This document shows, piece after piece, positions 35,052-46,493 of a stretch of 64,000 nucleotides of DNA. Numbering within the stretch: the stretch's first letter is position 1; every line of letters begins with the position of its first letter. The stretch is taken from NCBI GenBank assembly GCA_017311315.1, contig CM029647.1, positions 9,505,077-9,569,076 of the forward strand, in the 5' to 3' direction. Under the pieces are notes generated by a model. The model saw only the letters and a list, made by a program, of their open reading frames with translations. It ran no database searches and had not been told where the DNA came from. The stretch is from Dendrocalamus latiflorus. Its lineage: Eukaryota; Streptophyta; Magnoliopsida; Poales; Poaceae. The translations under genes and the position numbers were made by a program.

Positions 35052-35483
35052 TGACTTGCATTCATGCATGCAGTAGGAGAGAGAATATAATAAATGCACT
35101 TGAATTGTGATTTTTTTATCTTTTTTACAGGCTAAAAAATACAGTAACTCTTTCACCAAAAGTCCAATTTGCGATACGTTTTAACCATTGTGCTCAAAAT
35201 TATGATCTTAACAAAATAAGATATATGTTGAATATGTTTTGACGCTGCGAAAATTATGTCATATAAAGTTACTATCGTGTATGAGTGAAGTTACTACCAA
35301 TTTTATAGTAATAATTGTAAGTAACTTCATGCATTACAGATGATAACTTGATGAACATTCGATAGTAACTTTACCACTAACAAACACTAGTAACTAAACA
35401 TGGGGTGGGATGGTGGAACGGTTGGCTGGTTGGGTCAGTTAGGGGTGCGCGCTTATTTTACACCTGCACACTAGTTGGTGTTT
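35052..35483. other. Intergenic DNA
   Basis: AT-rich with repeated GTAACTT-type words. No gene is supported. Confidence 0.4.
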
Positions 35484-35600
35484 ATACATACATACATACA
35501 TACATACATACATACATACATACATACATACATACATACATACATACATACATACATACATACATACATACATACATACATACATACATACATACATACA

Positions 35601-35631
<31 letters not shown>
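35484..35631. repeat. TACA tetranucleotide microsatellite
   Basis: About 148 bp of uninterrupted tetranucleotide repeat (roughly 36 copies). The long frames encoding repeated IHTYIHTY or YVCMYVCM on either strand are an artefact of this repeat. Confidence 0.97.
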
Positions 35632-37974
35632 GTTATTTTGGTGATATTATAAATTAATCCATCTAGAATTCTTGATGCAAGGGAGTTTTGCATGTGTGCT
35701 ATTTGGTTGATCCAAATTATACTACCCGTTTAGCATGTCAAATTGTTTGTTTTTATATCAAAAAGGAAGTGATTTATAGTATCGCTAGTTTTTTCCTTAT
35801 GAATGAGAAGATCCATGGTTTTATTGTAATAAACTATTGTTATTTTGGAGGAGTAACAATTTAGAATTCATAAATTTGTAGATTTTTCTAGGCAGCTTAC
35901 ATAAATCGACGATTTCGGGAAATTTCAATCATGAGATGATTTGGTGACGTAGGTCAGTAGTTATAGGTTGCATGAGACATGCTATTGCTAATGTGGGTCA
36001 AGTTTTGAAGAATTTTATTCGAAAATGATTTCTTTGTCTTTAGATATGCAGGGTTGTTTGGAGTCAACCATGGTCAATGGCGAGGATCGAGGCTATACTC
36101 ATGGAGGAGCTGAGGCTCATAACGACCAAGAATGCCGATTGAGATGGATGAGCTCAAGCATAGCACAAGTAAGGTGCAAAATAATGAAGGAACGTTCAAG
36201 CGATGGGTTGCACCATGTAATTTGGTAGGTCCAAGTGAGGTGTGGTGTGGCGAAACCAAAACGGAAGAGACTTGACAATGCGTGGCAAGTCAGTGGTGCA
36301 TCTACACGTGGCAAACATGACGATTACTTATAATTGAAGGATATGACCGGGTCAAAAAAAGGTACTTTGTTAGTTTGACCAAAACACTAGAAACTATCGT
36401 AGAGCAAAACCACGGTGCTTGGGAGAGCATTTTACATCAAGAAGAAGTTGAGAAGATCAAGTTGGATTAAGGCTAAGAACTTAGCGGATTTGGGCTTATA
36501 CGTTTTGAAAAACGTGCATGAATGTAATGTGTGAGTTAAAACCCGTGTGTGGGGGGATATCGAGTTCTCCCATATGTGCTAAGTAGATAGTATCAACTAA
36601 GGTTAGATGGGGCTAACTAGCCCATCTATTTAATGGGTTAGGATGGCGACTTATAATTAACCATATAACCATTCTCTCTTGAGACTAAATGTTCAGCAGT
36701 TCTAGAGTTAGGATTTGAAAGAAGTTGAGTGTTGTAGTGTGCTCTATTGTCCTCTAGGTAGAATAGCTATAAAACATTCATCCTCAAGTAACAATATATC
36801 AATATTTGTTCATCTCCAAAAATCTCTCGTATGTTGATTGATTTGCTCTTGATTTGGTTGGTGTTCTCCTCTCTCTCTCTCCCTCTTCTTGATCTTGTTG
36901 TTCCAACAACGTGTAAGAAATGGAGATAACTTCTGGAAATCAACCACCACCAATCTAGATAGCTACATGAAAAGTTCATGGAAAAAATTGGTTTTTGCTC
37001 TTTTTTTTGCCTCTTCAAGTGATTTCTTGATCCAACTATTTTTACCTCAATTTTTTTGGTGTTCTAGCTTGCTATGACATGACATGTGAGAATACATCTA
37101 AAACCATCTTGGTCATTATCCATCTACGAGCAAGTCATATTCATTTTTTTTTTGTTTTTAACCCGTTTTTTATGCAACCTTTCTTTAAACGAAAAATGGT
37201 CAGAATTGTAGCAACAATTTTCTTGATCATTGATTCAAATTGGTTCCTGACATCCTAAAGAAGGTGGATATCAAATTTTAAGTGATTTGGAGTTTTTGTT
37301 TGAGGGTTAGCTCAATTTTAGGTTTTAGCCATGTTTTGGTGTAGCATAGCTTCACAATCAAAAGATCCTAATTCTCTTAAGTTCTTTCAAGATTTTTGAT
37401 TAGGATAGGTTCCTAAAGTCATGATCTAGCCTCGGTTTTAGTTTCAAGTCTTTTGGATATATGGATCAAAAGTTTCATAAATTTTCGATTGTGAAATAGT
37501 GCTAAAATTACTATTCATGGACTGAAATTGCTGTAGCGCCAAGAGTTTACATGTTTTTGGGTTCTTGGTTTTCATAACTTTTCATAGTTATTGAAGTGAA
37601 GAATTTATGAATACTTGAAAAATATTTGAAGGTATAATTCCCCTCCCCCCTCTTTTTGTTGCCAATACCAGTCCTACACCTTGTTTGCGTCACACCGATC
37701 GGCAATACTAGTTTTGATGATGTGTATATATGAGTGTTTTGTTCTCATCAGAAGGAAAAAAGGGATGCAACAATTTAATGTACAATTATCTTAACAAATA
37801 AATGATCATTTCTAACCCACAAAAAATTTTAACAATTGAACATTCTATGTATACCATTTTCATAGATATGTTGGATGGAGGAAAAAAATAAAATTGCTCC
37901 TGGTTTTCTATCAAATCAAGTTTCTTTGAGTTTTGGGAGCTTAGAAGAAACCACCACTGGGACCCTAGTGATAG
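35632..37974. other. Intergenic repeat-derived DNA without a recognisable gene
   Basis: Moderately AT-rich. The stretch at 36400-37700 reads like decayed retroelement DNA (polypyrimidine runs, GGTATAATTCCCCTCCCCCC at about 37634), but no LTR ends, primer site or polyprotein motif could be fixed. Frames here are short and unrecognised. Confidence 0.4.
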
Positions 37975-40900
37975 TGTAACTCACCAATGCCCAAGGTCAA
38001 TCCAAGGAAGCAAACATACCCATGGTGACAAGGTTTCTCTTTTTTTCCAAACATGTTTGTTAGTTTTCTTTTCCCAAATTATTAACCCTAGCACCAAGGC
38101 AGTGCAAGGCGAGGGAGACCTAAAAGTGAAATTTTTCTATGGACTTTGGGAAGGAATCTGGTGTCTCTTTAGAAAGCTTGTGGAGCCAAAGGGGCATGTG
38201 GAGAATGAAACAACATCAAAATTCAAAAGCTTTTGAATTCTTTTTGGATTTTTGCTTGAATTCCTAATTCCATCCCAAATTTGGCAACACTCCTTGGAAG
38301 TCCACCTTTCCTTCTTTGCTCCCCACCTTCTCCAATCATTGGCGCTTTTGGGAAAGCCGCCTTTGCCATCGCCTCCCTGTTCCCCGTTCCACGCGGCCAC
38401 TCGCCCGAGCTCTAATTTGCGGCAACACTCACTCCGTGCATTCACACCTCCCCTGCCGATGCTGGCGTCGTGGCCCCACCATCCAGTGGCTCACCCTCTA
38501 CCAGCTTCGCTCACTTCCCTCGCTTGGCACGCTCGGTTGACTGGTGTTCACTCTCGTCGCAGCTCACCACCTCTCCCGCCCGACACATGCGCTCCCCCCG
38601 TACCATTTGCATTTACGCTCACCAACTCTCACAGAGATGCCAGTGCCACCTCCCTTGCTCTTCCTCACCCCGACAAAGCTCTCACCGCCTCTCCCCTCCA
38701 CGCGCCAGAGCCGCCTGAACCTTACCACCGCCCCCACTACCTCAATTCGTCTTTAAAACCCAATTGCTACTGCAGAGAACCTGCACCGCTCCCATCTTTA
38801 GACCAGAACCACCCAATTGAACTCTCGCTCACCTCAGTGCCGCCGACGATCTCCCCTGAGCCTGGTGAGCCCTAAATCCACTCTTCTTCATCTCTTGATT
38901 AAAACTCGATTACATTTGCTAACAGAGTCTTCTTTGCTTCTTGATCACTCTAGTGAACTTGCTCGAGCATGAGCATTTTCCTTGTGCTCCATCGATAGAA
39001 GCCACTGCCAGCCTCTGCACCCTCATCGTGGACAACGCAGTCAAGCTTTTACCGATCCAAATTAGTGCCAACACTGTGAAACCTATGTCCCACAGATGGC
39101 CAAACTGCCCTCAACCTCGCTAGGCTGGAGAACCACTGAGAAACCCTAGCGCTAATGTGGAGCTTTGAACCTTCTTTCCTGCCGCCGACCACTACCATCC
39201 ATCTCCTTGCTCTCCAAAACCCCAAAATGGAACCACCACTGTGCCAGGAATCCTTCCATACCCCTATCACCTGCCGTTGCCGTATTTTCGAGCTCACCAC
39301 CTCTCTGTTTTTCGCTGAAGAAGAAGGCTAGAGGTAAACGAAAGGGGCAGGGTGGCCAAATCTTGGCCGCCTGCGTGTCTCCCATTGAGCACTGGAGGGC
39401 ACGCATGCTGGGCCTTCTTGGTCGCGTGTCTTGGGCTGAATCGGCCAACCCATTCGGCCGAGCCGGTTTGAATCCAGGTGGGCCATGCACTGTTCATTCT
39501 GGGCTAGCCCAATACTGTTTGCTACTGTAGCAAACATTGCTCACCGAAACCCTAAAAATACAAAAATACCTCTTTTCGATCGTCTCGATGACTCGAGCCC
39601 ATTTTTGGCCTCTATTCCACAATCTAAATTCCAAAAAATCCAAACTAACTCCATTTGGTTTTTATTGCTTTTTGTTCCTTTTTTTACTTTAATTTATTTT
39701 TCTATCTTGATTAGACTCAAGCTCGGGCTCATATTATTTTATGTGTTTGCGCTAGCTCCTGAGTTTTCTAAGGCAACCGTGCAAGGACTGGAATCGGGCA
39801 ACAAAGTATACGAGATAGTAGAGTTCATAGAGAAACAAGGTAAGTTACAAGTTTTTGATCATATTGAATTCCATGAAATTTAAATTATTTAATTACAGCA
39901 ATTGCACTAAAGTTATTTGCGAAATGTTATTTAATTAAAATAATTATTTAGAATAACATGCTAATTAGTTATGTACTAGCACTGAAAAATGTCATTTTTA
40001 ATTTGAGGCCATATTCACCTTGACAACCTTAATAATAATAATTATATAAATAATTGTAGATTAGCTCACTCGAAATTTTGTGCTACTAAGTGACTTGGCA
40101 TTTGACTGGTAGAATTGTTAAAATAGTTCTAAGGTAAGGAGGAATTGTGGAAAGCCATGAGATGGTTAGAGTCCACAACCTTACCCTAGGGTGGAGGCTT
40201 GAGCAGATAGGTGGTAGTGCCATCGAGCACAGAGGATCTGTGCTGTGGTTGGCAACCTCAAGTGAAAAATAAGGACAAGAATGTTATGCTGAGTAAAGGA
40301 CACAATGATCGCTCAACCACAAGTACGGACTTGTCAACCTTGGTCAAGTAGCTGCTCAACTCAATTGAATATCTACATGTGGTAGGAGTGTTGATGATGG
40401 GGAGTTGGTATGGAAGCGGTGTAACCATACCTAACAACAGTAGTTACCACTCAGGATGGGTAGAAGTGTATAGGTCTAGCCAGTAAATACCGAGTCTAAG
40501 TGGGGAATTTCCGGGTAGAGGTTATATAAAGTATTGAGCAGTGAAAAATCTTGTTTTCCCAACTTAGTCGCACGCTAGCTAAAGCGTGCTTATTGCATGA
40601 CATTGAGAGTCTGAGAAATCTTATAGGTAAAGCTGAGCAACTCTACAGAGTAAAATAAATGGTATTCGAATATGCCGTGCTTCCAGTAAATGAAACTGTG
40701 TTTATTCGGTGATTCCAACAGCGAGGCATAAGTTGATTTCATTATGTTTTAATCTGAGTAAGCTGAGTAATTAACTACTGAAAGAAACCCCTTTAATCTT
40801 AAAGAGTTATGTTCTTTGTTTTTCTGTTTGAAATGTTTGCAAATAAAATTGCATCCACTCAAATTAATAGAACCAGTATACTCACTTCCTTCGAATGTCT

Positions 40901-41292
40901 CTGCAAATAGATAAGTTAGGATTTACTCTTGTGACTTGTTGGGTACGGTTGTACTCATTACTTGCTATACAACAAACAGAAGATCAATGGAACTACGATT
41001 AACAAGCTGTTGAAGAAGCTCTAAAAGAACCCTACTACGTTGAAGACGACTGGTTTTAGGTCCTAGCTGCGTTTAAGTTTACCCATGGATCTTTCTTTTG
41101 TACTATAAGATAACTTTGGGTGTGCATGCCTATTGCACAAAACTAGGTTGCTAAACCATATTTCTATAATAAAGCTTGGCTCTTTTATTGTAAGCATGTA
41201 TTGTTGTGGTACACACTCGCGTATAGTACTCTGCAACTGAACAGTCCTAGCAGTTGCGGGGATTGCTAGCATCTCTAGAAATGGGGCATTAA
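37975..41292 (+). repeat. Gypsy LTR remnant, plus orientation (left boundary tentative)
   Basis: The right part (40140-41292) is homologous to the minus-strand fragment at 33593-34760. The right end reads AGAAATGGGGCATTA. A TGTAACTCACC at 37975 could be the left end, giving about 3.3 kb, close to the 3.4-kb LTRs of the young element, but no target duplication was found. It contains a GC-rich block (38300-39300), a strong splice-donor-like AACAAGGTAAGT at about 39836 and an acceptor-like ACAAACAG at about 40976 in front of the acidic frame. An internal TAA breaks that frame in this copy. Confidence 0.55.
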
Positions 41293-42902
41293 GGAGAATA
41301 TCCTAGGGCTTGCAAGAGTTCATACGCTAGAGTCCAAGGGCTTAACACTAAACAAACCCCAAAGGCGAAAAGATTAATTATCACACCCTCATGGGGACCA
41401 ATATTAGAGGGCATAAATCTGGTTTAGGGCCTTGGACTAAAGTCAGCTCGCAAGCAGACGCCTTCCCATTCTTCCAAATATTCACCTTAGCTGCTTGCGA
41501 TATGATCCTGTCCTTGAGCACAGCAGCTGGGTTTGATGCGATCTTGCTTGCCTGCTTGCTGCTCACTTCGGGTTTCGGAAGATTAGAGAAGTTTAATTAT
41601 AGTTTATGTAACTAACTGGTGTCTCTCGTATCTGTAGAATCAAACACGACGCCACTGACTGACTGACAGACATGTTCATGACACTTCCCCATTAACAAAT
41701 TATATATGAAACATGCATGCATCGGTCTTAAAATCGATCAATATGGGATTGCTTTTTGACTGCCTGAATCAACAGCTCTAGTTTCAAATTAAAGGCCATG
41801 TTTCTTGAGAAAAATAAACCTTTTGAAATGGATATGTACAGGTTGAAACATGTAACTTCAAGAAACATGTTTGAAATGCATGATTTTTTCCAAGAATTTC
41901 GTAGGAAATGAAACACCCAGAGAGAGTGAATATTTCTTTTCTGTACGTGAAGTTCTATGCATATGTTCTAGACTAGTATTGAACTCAAAATAACAATGAC
42001 GTCGGAAGGTAAAAGGAAAAATTACGCTGTGATCCTACCATTCACTATGAGATCAGGAGAAAGCTTCCATCAGCGACAAGCGAGACACGACAGTACATGT
42101 ACTTACCCCTGCAAAAACTCGCGGTTAATTGTCATAAATCTCTAATCTCTATGGCCAAGCACCACGTACTTGCTAGCCAGTTCCTCGCAGCTAGCCAGCT
42201 ATCCGTACAGATTTTTATGCATCTGGTCAGAGATTTTAAACAGTGGATGGTGACCAAACTGATCATCATCTAGCTAATCCCTGACACTGCTTCCGTGGAG
42301 AGGAATCTAAGTGAGAGAGCCTTGCATGCATGTGACTAGTTGACTGGGCGACTGGGTGTGCATGTTACAGCGTTAGGTATGCATGCGGAGATCGAAGCAT
42401 TATAGTTATTTATATTGATTTTTATAGATGGTTTTTGAATTTATTTTATGAATAGTAATAGTTTGTAATGAATATTATAGAGATACTTATCTACGATTTT
42501 GGTCATCTAAATATAGTTATTATAATACATACTGCAATTAATTAATAGACTCATCTTAAAAAGATAATTTATTTAAAAGATAAGTATTATAAAAAACTAT
42601 TTACTGAAGAAGCTAATACGAACAGGCATATTTATATAAGCCAGCAGCTAGCATCTATCCAGGCATGTTTGCAATGTAATGGCAGCTGCGGCCTGCAGAC
42701 GTGTTTTGAGTTTGAGGTCCATAAGGATTTGCACTAGTCGGATACATACAAGGTTGCTTGACAATGATATTATTATTATACGTACACGTACGTACAGAAA
42801 GTCTTAGACTGGTAAACTACTAGTCGTCTTCACATGCATGTCCAAATCAACAGTTGGTTAAGAAAAAGCCTTGCAACTAATTAATGACAAGAGACAAAGG
42901 AC
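41293..42902. other. Intergenic DNA
   Basis: No gene supported. A 74-residue plus-strand frame at 41391 and a 61-residue minus-strand frame overlap each other, and neither is recognised. The remainder is AT-rich. Confidence 0.4.
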
Positions 42903-42905
42903 TTA

Positions 42906-43230
42906 GGGTGTGTTTGGTTGAGCTGTGGCTTCTGAAAAAACTACTGTGAGCTGTGGGCTGTGGAAAAGCTGTAAGCTGTTTGGTTCAAACAAGTATAAAA
43001 CTTACCTCCTATCTCTATTTTTCTTGAAACAACTGTGAAACAGCTCTCTATTTTCACCATTTCAAAAAGCAGAAAGCCAAAAGCCAAAAGCAGGGTCCAA
43101 GGTACTTTCAAAACTATACTACCCAAAAGTAGCTGCTTCTGAAAAAGCAGCTTCTGGTTTCCATCTCTTTGGTTGGCTTTTGGCTTTTTGAAAGCAAAAA
43201 CAACTCCCAAAAGCTCAACCAAAGGCACCC
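42906..43230. mobile_element. Tourist-like MITE
   Basis: A 325-bp element with ends GGGTGTGTTTGGTTGAGCT and AGCTCAACCAAAGGCACCC. It is flanked by TTA at 42903-42905 and 43231-43233. The interior has secondary repeats of AAAAGC and GCTTTT words that allow extended folding. It is non-coding. Confidence 0.9.
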
Positions 43231-43965
43231 TTATTCGTATTGGCTTTGGTTTCTAGTTTCTGTCTAGAGAAGTCAGAAGCCAATATAAATAAATAACTTC
43301 TCCTAGCAGCTTGTCGCAAGGGTGCACGTGAAGGCAAGACACCCGACACGAAGGCCCCCATGATGGGCACTTCACCACATTGCTTGCCCCTCTCGGCCTC
43401 TCTGGCACAGCCGCCGCTCCGCCCAACCAATTCTGTCTACCCGCCCTGCTTCGATGCCCTCCTCAAAATCTGCTCTCTCTCTCTCTCTCTCTCCACGCCC
43501 AGATCCGCCACCTTCCCCCTCTCACACGTCGGGTCACCCTCCGGCTCCCTCCCTCAGACCCCTAGATCCGCCTCTCAGTTGTCGTCCTCCCTGTGGAGCC
43601 TCACTCGCCATCCGGCCCGTGGAGCCTCGCTCGTCGTCTATCCCTGTGGAACCTTGCCCATTGTTCGCCCCCTCTCGGCCACAGCTCGCATTGCTCGTCC
43701 TCCCTGTGGAGGCTCGCACGTCGTTTACATCGTGGTCCCCCTCCCTTTGGTCGGAGCTTCGTCTCACACCATGTCCCAATCGCCAATTGTAAGATCTCCT
43801 ATGCCCATACCTTCCATTCTCTCCCCCCCCCCGATGATTTGCGATTGTCTTTCCACGCATGTCTTGTCTTTTGTCGCTGCAATTGTTGTGTTTGCTGGTG
43901 CATGCCTACGTTGTGCACCACTGTTTGTTGTGCCGACTGACAGTAGCCTTGCCGTAGGCTCTCAG

Positions 43966-44923
43966 ATGGCTAGCAATCATGCAACCCCAGCATGCTGGGA
44001 TGACGAAGCCACCGCTGTTTTCATTGCTGTTTGCTTGGAGGAACTCGACAACATCAACCGCCCACAGGGTTGCCTCAATGGTAATAGGGTACATCAAACT
44101 TGTGCACAAGTTTGAAGATGAACTGGCCGATAGTACAATCGAAAGAAAATGAAGAATAAGTGGGATGCGCTCAAAAGAGATTTGGCTCATTGGAAGACCC
44201 TCAAACTATGCTCTACTGGGCTAGGCATCAATCTGAGGGTCGATAGTATTGCTATCGATGAGGACTGGTGGGAAGATCAATCAAATATGAGACTCTTCTT
44301 TCTGTTTTCCATGGTCATTAATCTTCACTCTTCGATGTTTGCCGAAGCACTAAGGCCCCCTCTGTTTCTCTTCTTTGCAGAGCATGGTGGACATTATGAA
44401 ATTTCGAAAGGCACCGCTTGCATACAAGGACCTCCTAGAAAGGTTGTTCGAGGACACCCTATGCATAAATGCAAACTCTTATGCGCTGGTGAAGATCCTG
44501 CTTATGGCCAGAAGAACACAGAGGTCAGTGACCTACCGACTGGAGGCAGTAACAACAGCTGTTGGCCCCTAGTAAGGGGAATGCTTTTTTGTGCCCGAGT
44601 TTCCTAAAGGCAAGAAAGCATGGAAGACGCACCAGGACGTGCAACATGAGCGCTTCCTTGACTTGTACGAGCAGTCCAGAGGGCATAGTGCTTCTACCAT
44701 TTCTATGACTTCACACCCCATGAGCCAGTCAAAGGACAAAATGAAAGAGCTAATGAAGATTCTCGTTGCCAGTGGTGCCCCTAAGGGAAGTGACAAGTAC
44801 TATTATACAAGTCAGCTCTTCATGCATGCCCGCTACTGTGAAATGTTCAACAACTTCATAACCACAGAGGGCCAGCTGGATTAGATTAGGAGGAGCTGGG
44901 CAGACAAGAAGAAGGCTAAGTGA
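43966..44923 (+). pseudogene. Harbinger-associated Myb/SANT-like protein (ORF1), decayed
   Basis: A Myb/SANT-like DNA-binding domain is recognisable in pieces: CWDDEATAVFIAVCLEEL at about 43992, then KLVHKFEDELADSTIERK in another frame, then MKNKWDALKRDLAHWKTL with TGLGINL and DEDWW (44149-44290). A C-terminal part follows at 44390-44923 (FRKAPLAYKDLL; GKKAWKTHQDVQHERFLDLY; ending ADKKKAK). At least two frame changes and one stop (near 44882) break it. PIF/Harbinger transposons carry such a Myb-like gene next to the transposase; the transposase remnant 600 bp downstream fits this. The upstream frame at 43360-43965 is low complexity and is not included. Confidence 0.75.
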
Positions 44924-45545
44924 TCATAGCCTTGTGCGCAACAACCGACACTAATGAGTTTTTCATATTATGAGTTTGGTTGCATGTTTGTTTCCTGCCA
45001 TATTCGTCATGCCCCTTTTCCATGTTTGGTTGCATAAACTATCATTGCATAACAACCGAGTTATTATTTGAGTTAGAACTATGTTTTGAGTTATTTCGAG
45101 TTGAACTTAAGTGGTTCTATTAAGAGTTAGAATTTGAGTAAAACTGGCTTGTTATATGGTTATGTTATTTGAGTGGTTCTATTATTCAGTAGTAACTTGA
45201 GTTGATATGGCTTGTTATGTGGTTCTAGTATTCAGTATGAACTGCATGTTCCATGTTCTATTTTTGTTGAATAGCCAAACGTCTTGCAAAATTGAGTTCA
45301 ACCAATTAGTTCCTGTTACATTTGAGTACAACAACCTGTTGCCTGTTAAATATGAGTTGAAACACATGCTCTCACGAGCAATTGAAATGCTTGTAGATAT
45401 CGTTATCGAGTGAGATACATACAACGAAGACGGATATAGACTCCATCTTAGTCGCCACAAGTTCGTTTGTTGCACTGTTGAAGGAAGCTATGTTCCTCCC
45501 ATGTGGGGATGACAAGGGGGGTCTTCATCCCGTGAACCCCAATAA

Positions 45546-46013
45546 GTGCCTGATAAAATCAGCCTACCATGGGTCGAGGAGCAATTGAGCAACCTAGACA
45601 TGTTCAGGATAAGGAGGTCAATGTTTAATGAATTGCAGAAAACTCTAGTGCGGGACTATGGTCTTCTATCGACTCATCAAACCAACTCTAAAGAGGCGCT
45701 TAGACTGTTCCTTTGGACGTGTGCTGCCTCATAGTCCAATTGGCAAGCGCATAATAGATTTGGGCATTCTGCAAGTCACATTAGCGATCACTTCAGTTGG
45801 GGATTGGATGTGGTTACCAATATGGCACGGGATATTGTACGGCCGGTGGACCAGCAGTTCCTCATGGTCCGTAGGAGCTATAGGAGCCATGTTTTCATCT
45901 ATATTTCAACAATTGTATTAGGGCGGTTGACGGTACACACGTGGCAATATTGGTATCTAGTCGCGCCGCTCCGAGGCACTACAACTACCACGGATACATG
46001 AGTCAAATGTGCT
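45546..46013 (+). pseudogene. PIF/Harbinger transposase fragment
   Basis: The N-terminal region reads RRSMFNELQKTLVRDYGLL, then EALRLFLWTCAAS, a TAG stop at 45732, then NRFGHSASHISDHFSW and ARDIVRPVD. After a frameshift near 45905 it reads NCIRAVDGTHVAILV, where the D (about 45931) is the first residue of the DDE triad, and then HYNYHGYMSQMC. Everything after this point, including the second D and the E, is missing. The gene is therefore inactive. Together with the Myb-like pseudogene upstream it marks the remains of a once autonomous Harbinger element. Confidence 0.8.
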
Positions 46014-46276
46014 CACAGCTATATAGACCATACTAGACTACTAGTGCAATCATCTTTGCATGCAGGAGAGACAGGTGCATGAGAGCAAATGGAAGCAGGT
46101 TGGAGGCATCCACGGACAGATATTCCATTTCGTGTCGTCTGCGCCGTGGCCGACCTCCCTGGCCACTTCGCGGACCCATGCAACGCGCACGTGCCCCGCC
46201 GCGTACCAATGCAAGGACCACACACGCCTTTGCCGAGCTAGCTACTACCACCACTAATACTATTACGTATAGTTAC

Positions 46277-46493
46277 GGGTGTTGATAAACATCATCCGGA
46301 TGTTTTCTTCCTAACTATCATCCAGATTTGTGACCATTGGATTAGAGATCCAACGGCCATAAATTCTCCCCCACCCCCTCCTCAAAAAAAATCTCCCCCC
46401 TCCAAAAAAAAGGGCCATTGGATCTCTAATCCAACGGTCTCAAAACTGGATGATAGTTAGAAAGAAAACATCCGGATGTGCCTATACACACCC
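46277..46493. mobile_element. MITE with about 80-bp inverted arms (fold-back)
   Basis: The arms cover nearly the whole element. The left arm GGGTGTTGATAAACATC, CATCCGGATGTTTTCTTCC and GGATTAGAGATCCAACGG is mirrored on the right with few mismatches, leaving a central C-rich/A-rich loop (46365-46415). A transcript would form a long hairpin. No clear target duplication was found. Confidence 0.75.

Noticed and set aside
35405..35693. Frames encoding IHTY or YVCM repeats
   Set aside because: Translation of a tetranucleotide microsatellite.
38252..38875. 207-residue Pro/Ser/His-rich frame
   Set aside because: Lies in the GC-rich part of an LTR remnant, overlaps other similar frames and has no domain.
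43360..43965. N-terminal extension of the Myb-like frame
   Set aside because: CT-rich, Ser/Pro/Leu low complexity with a (CT)n run. The conserved domain begins only after 43966.
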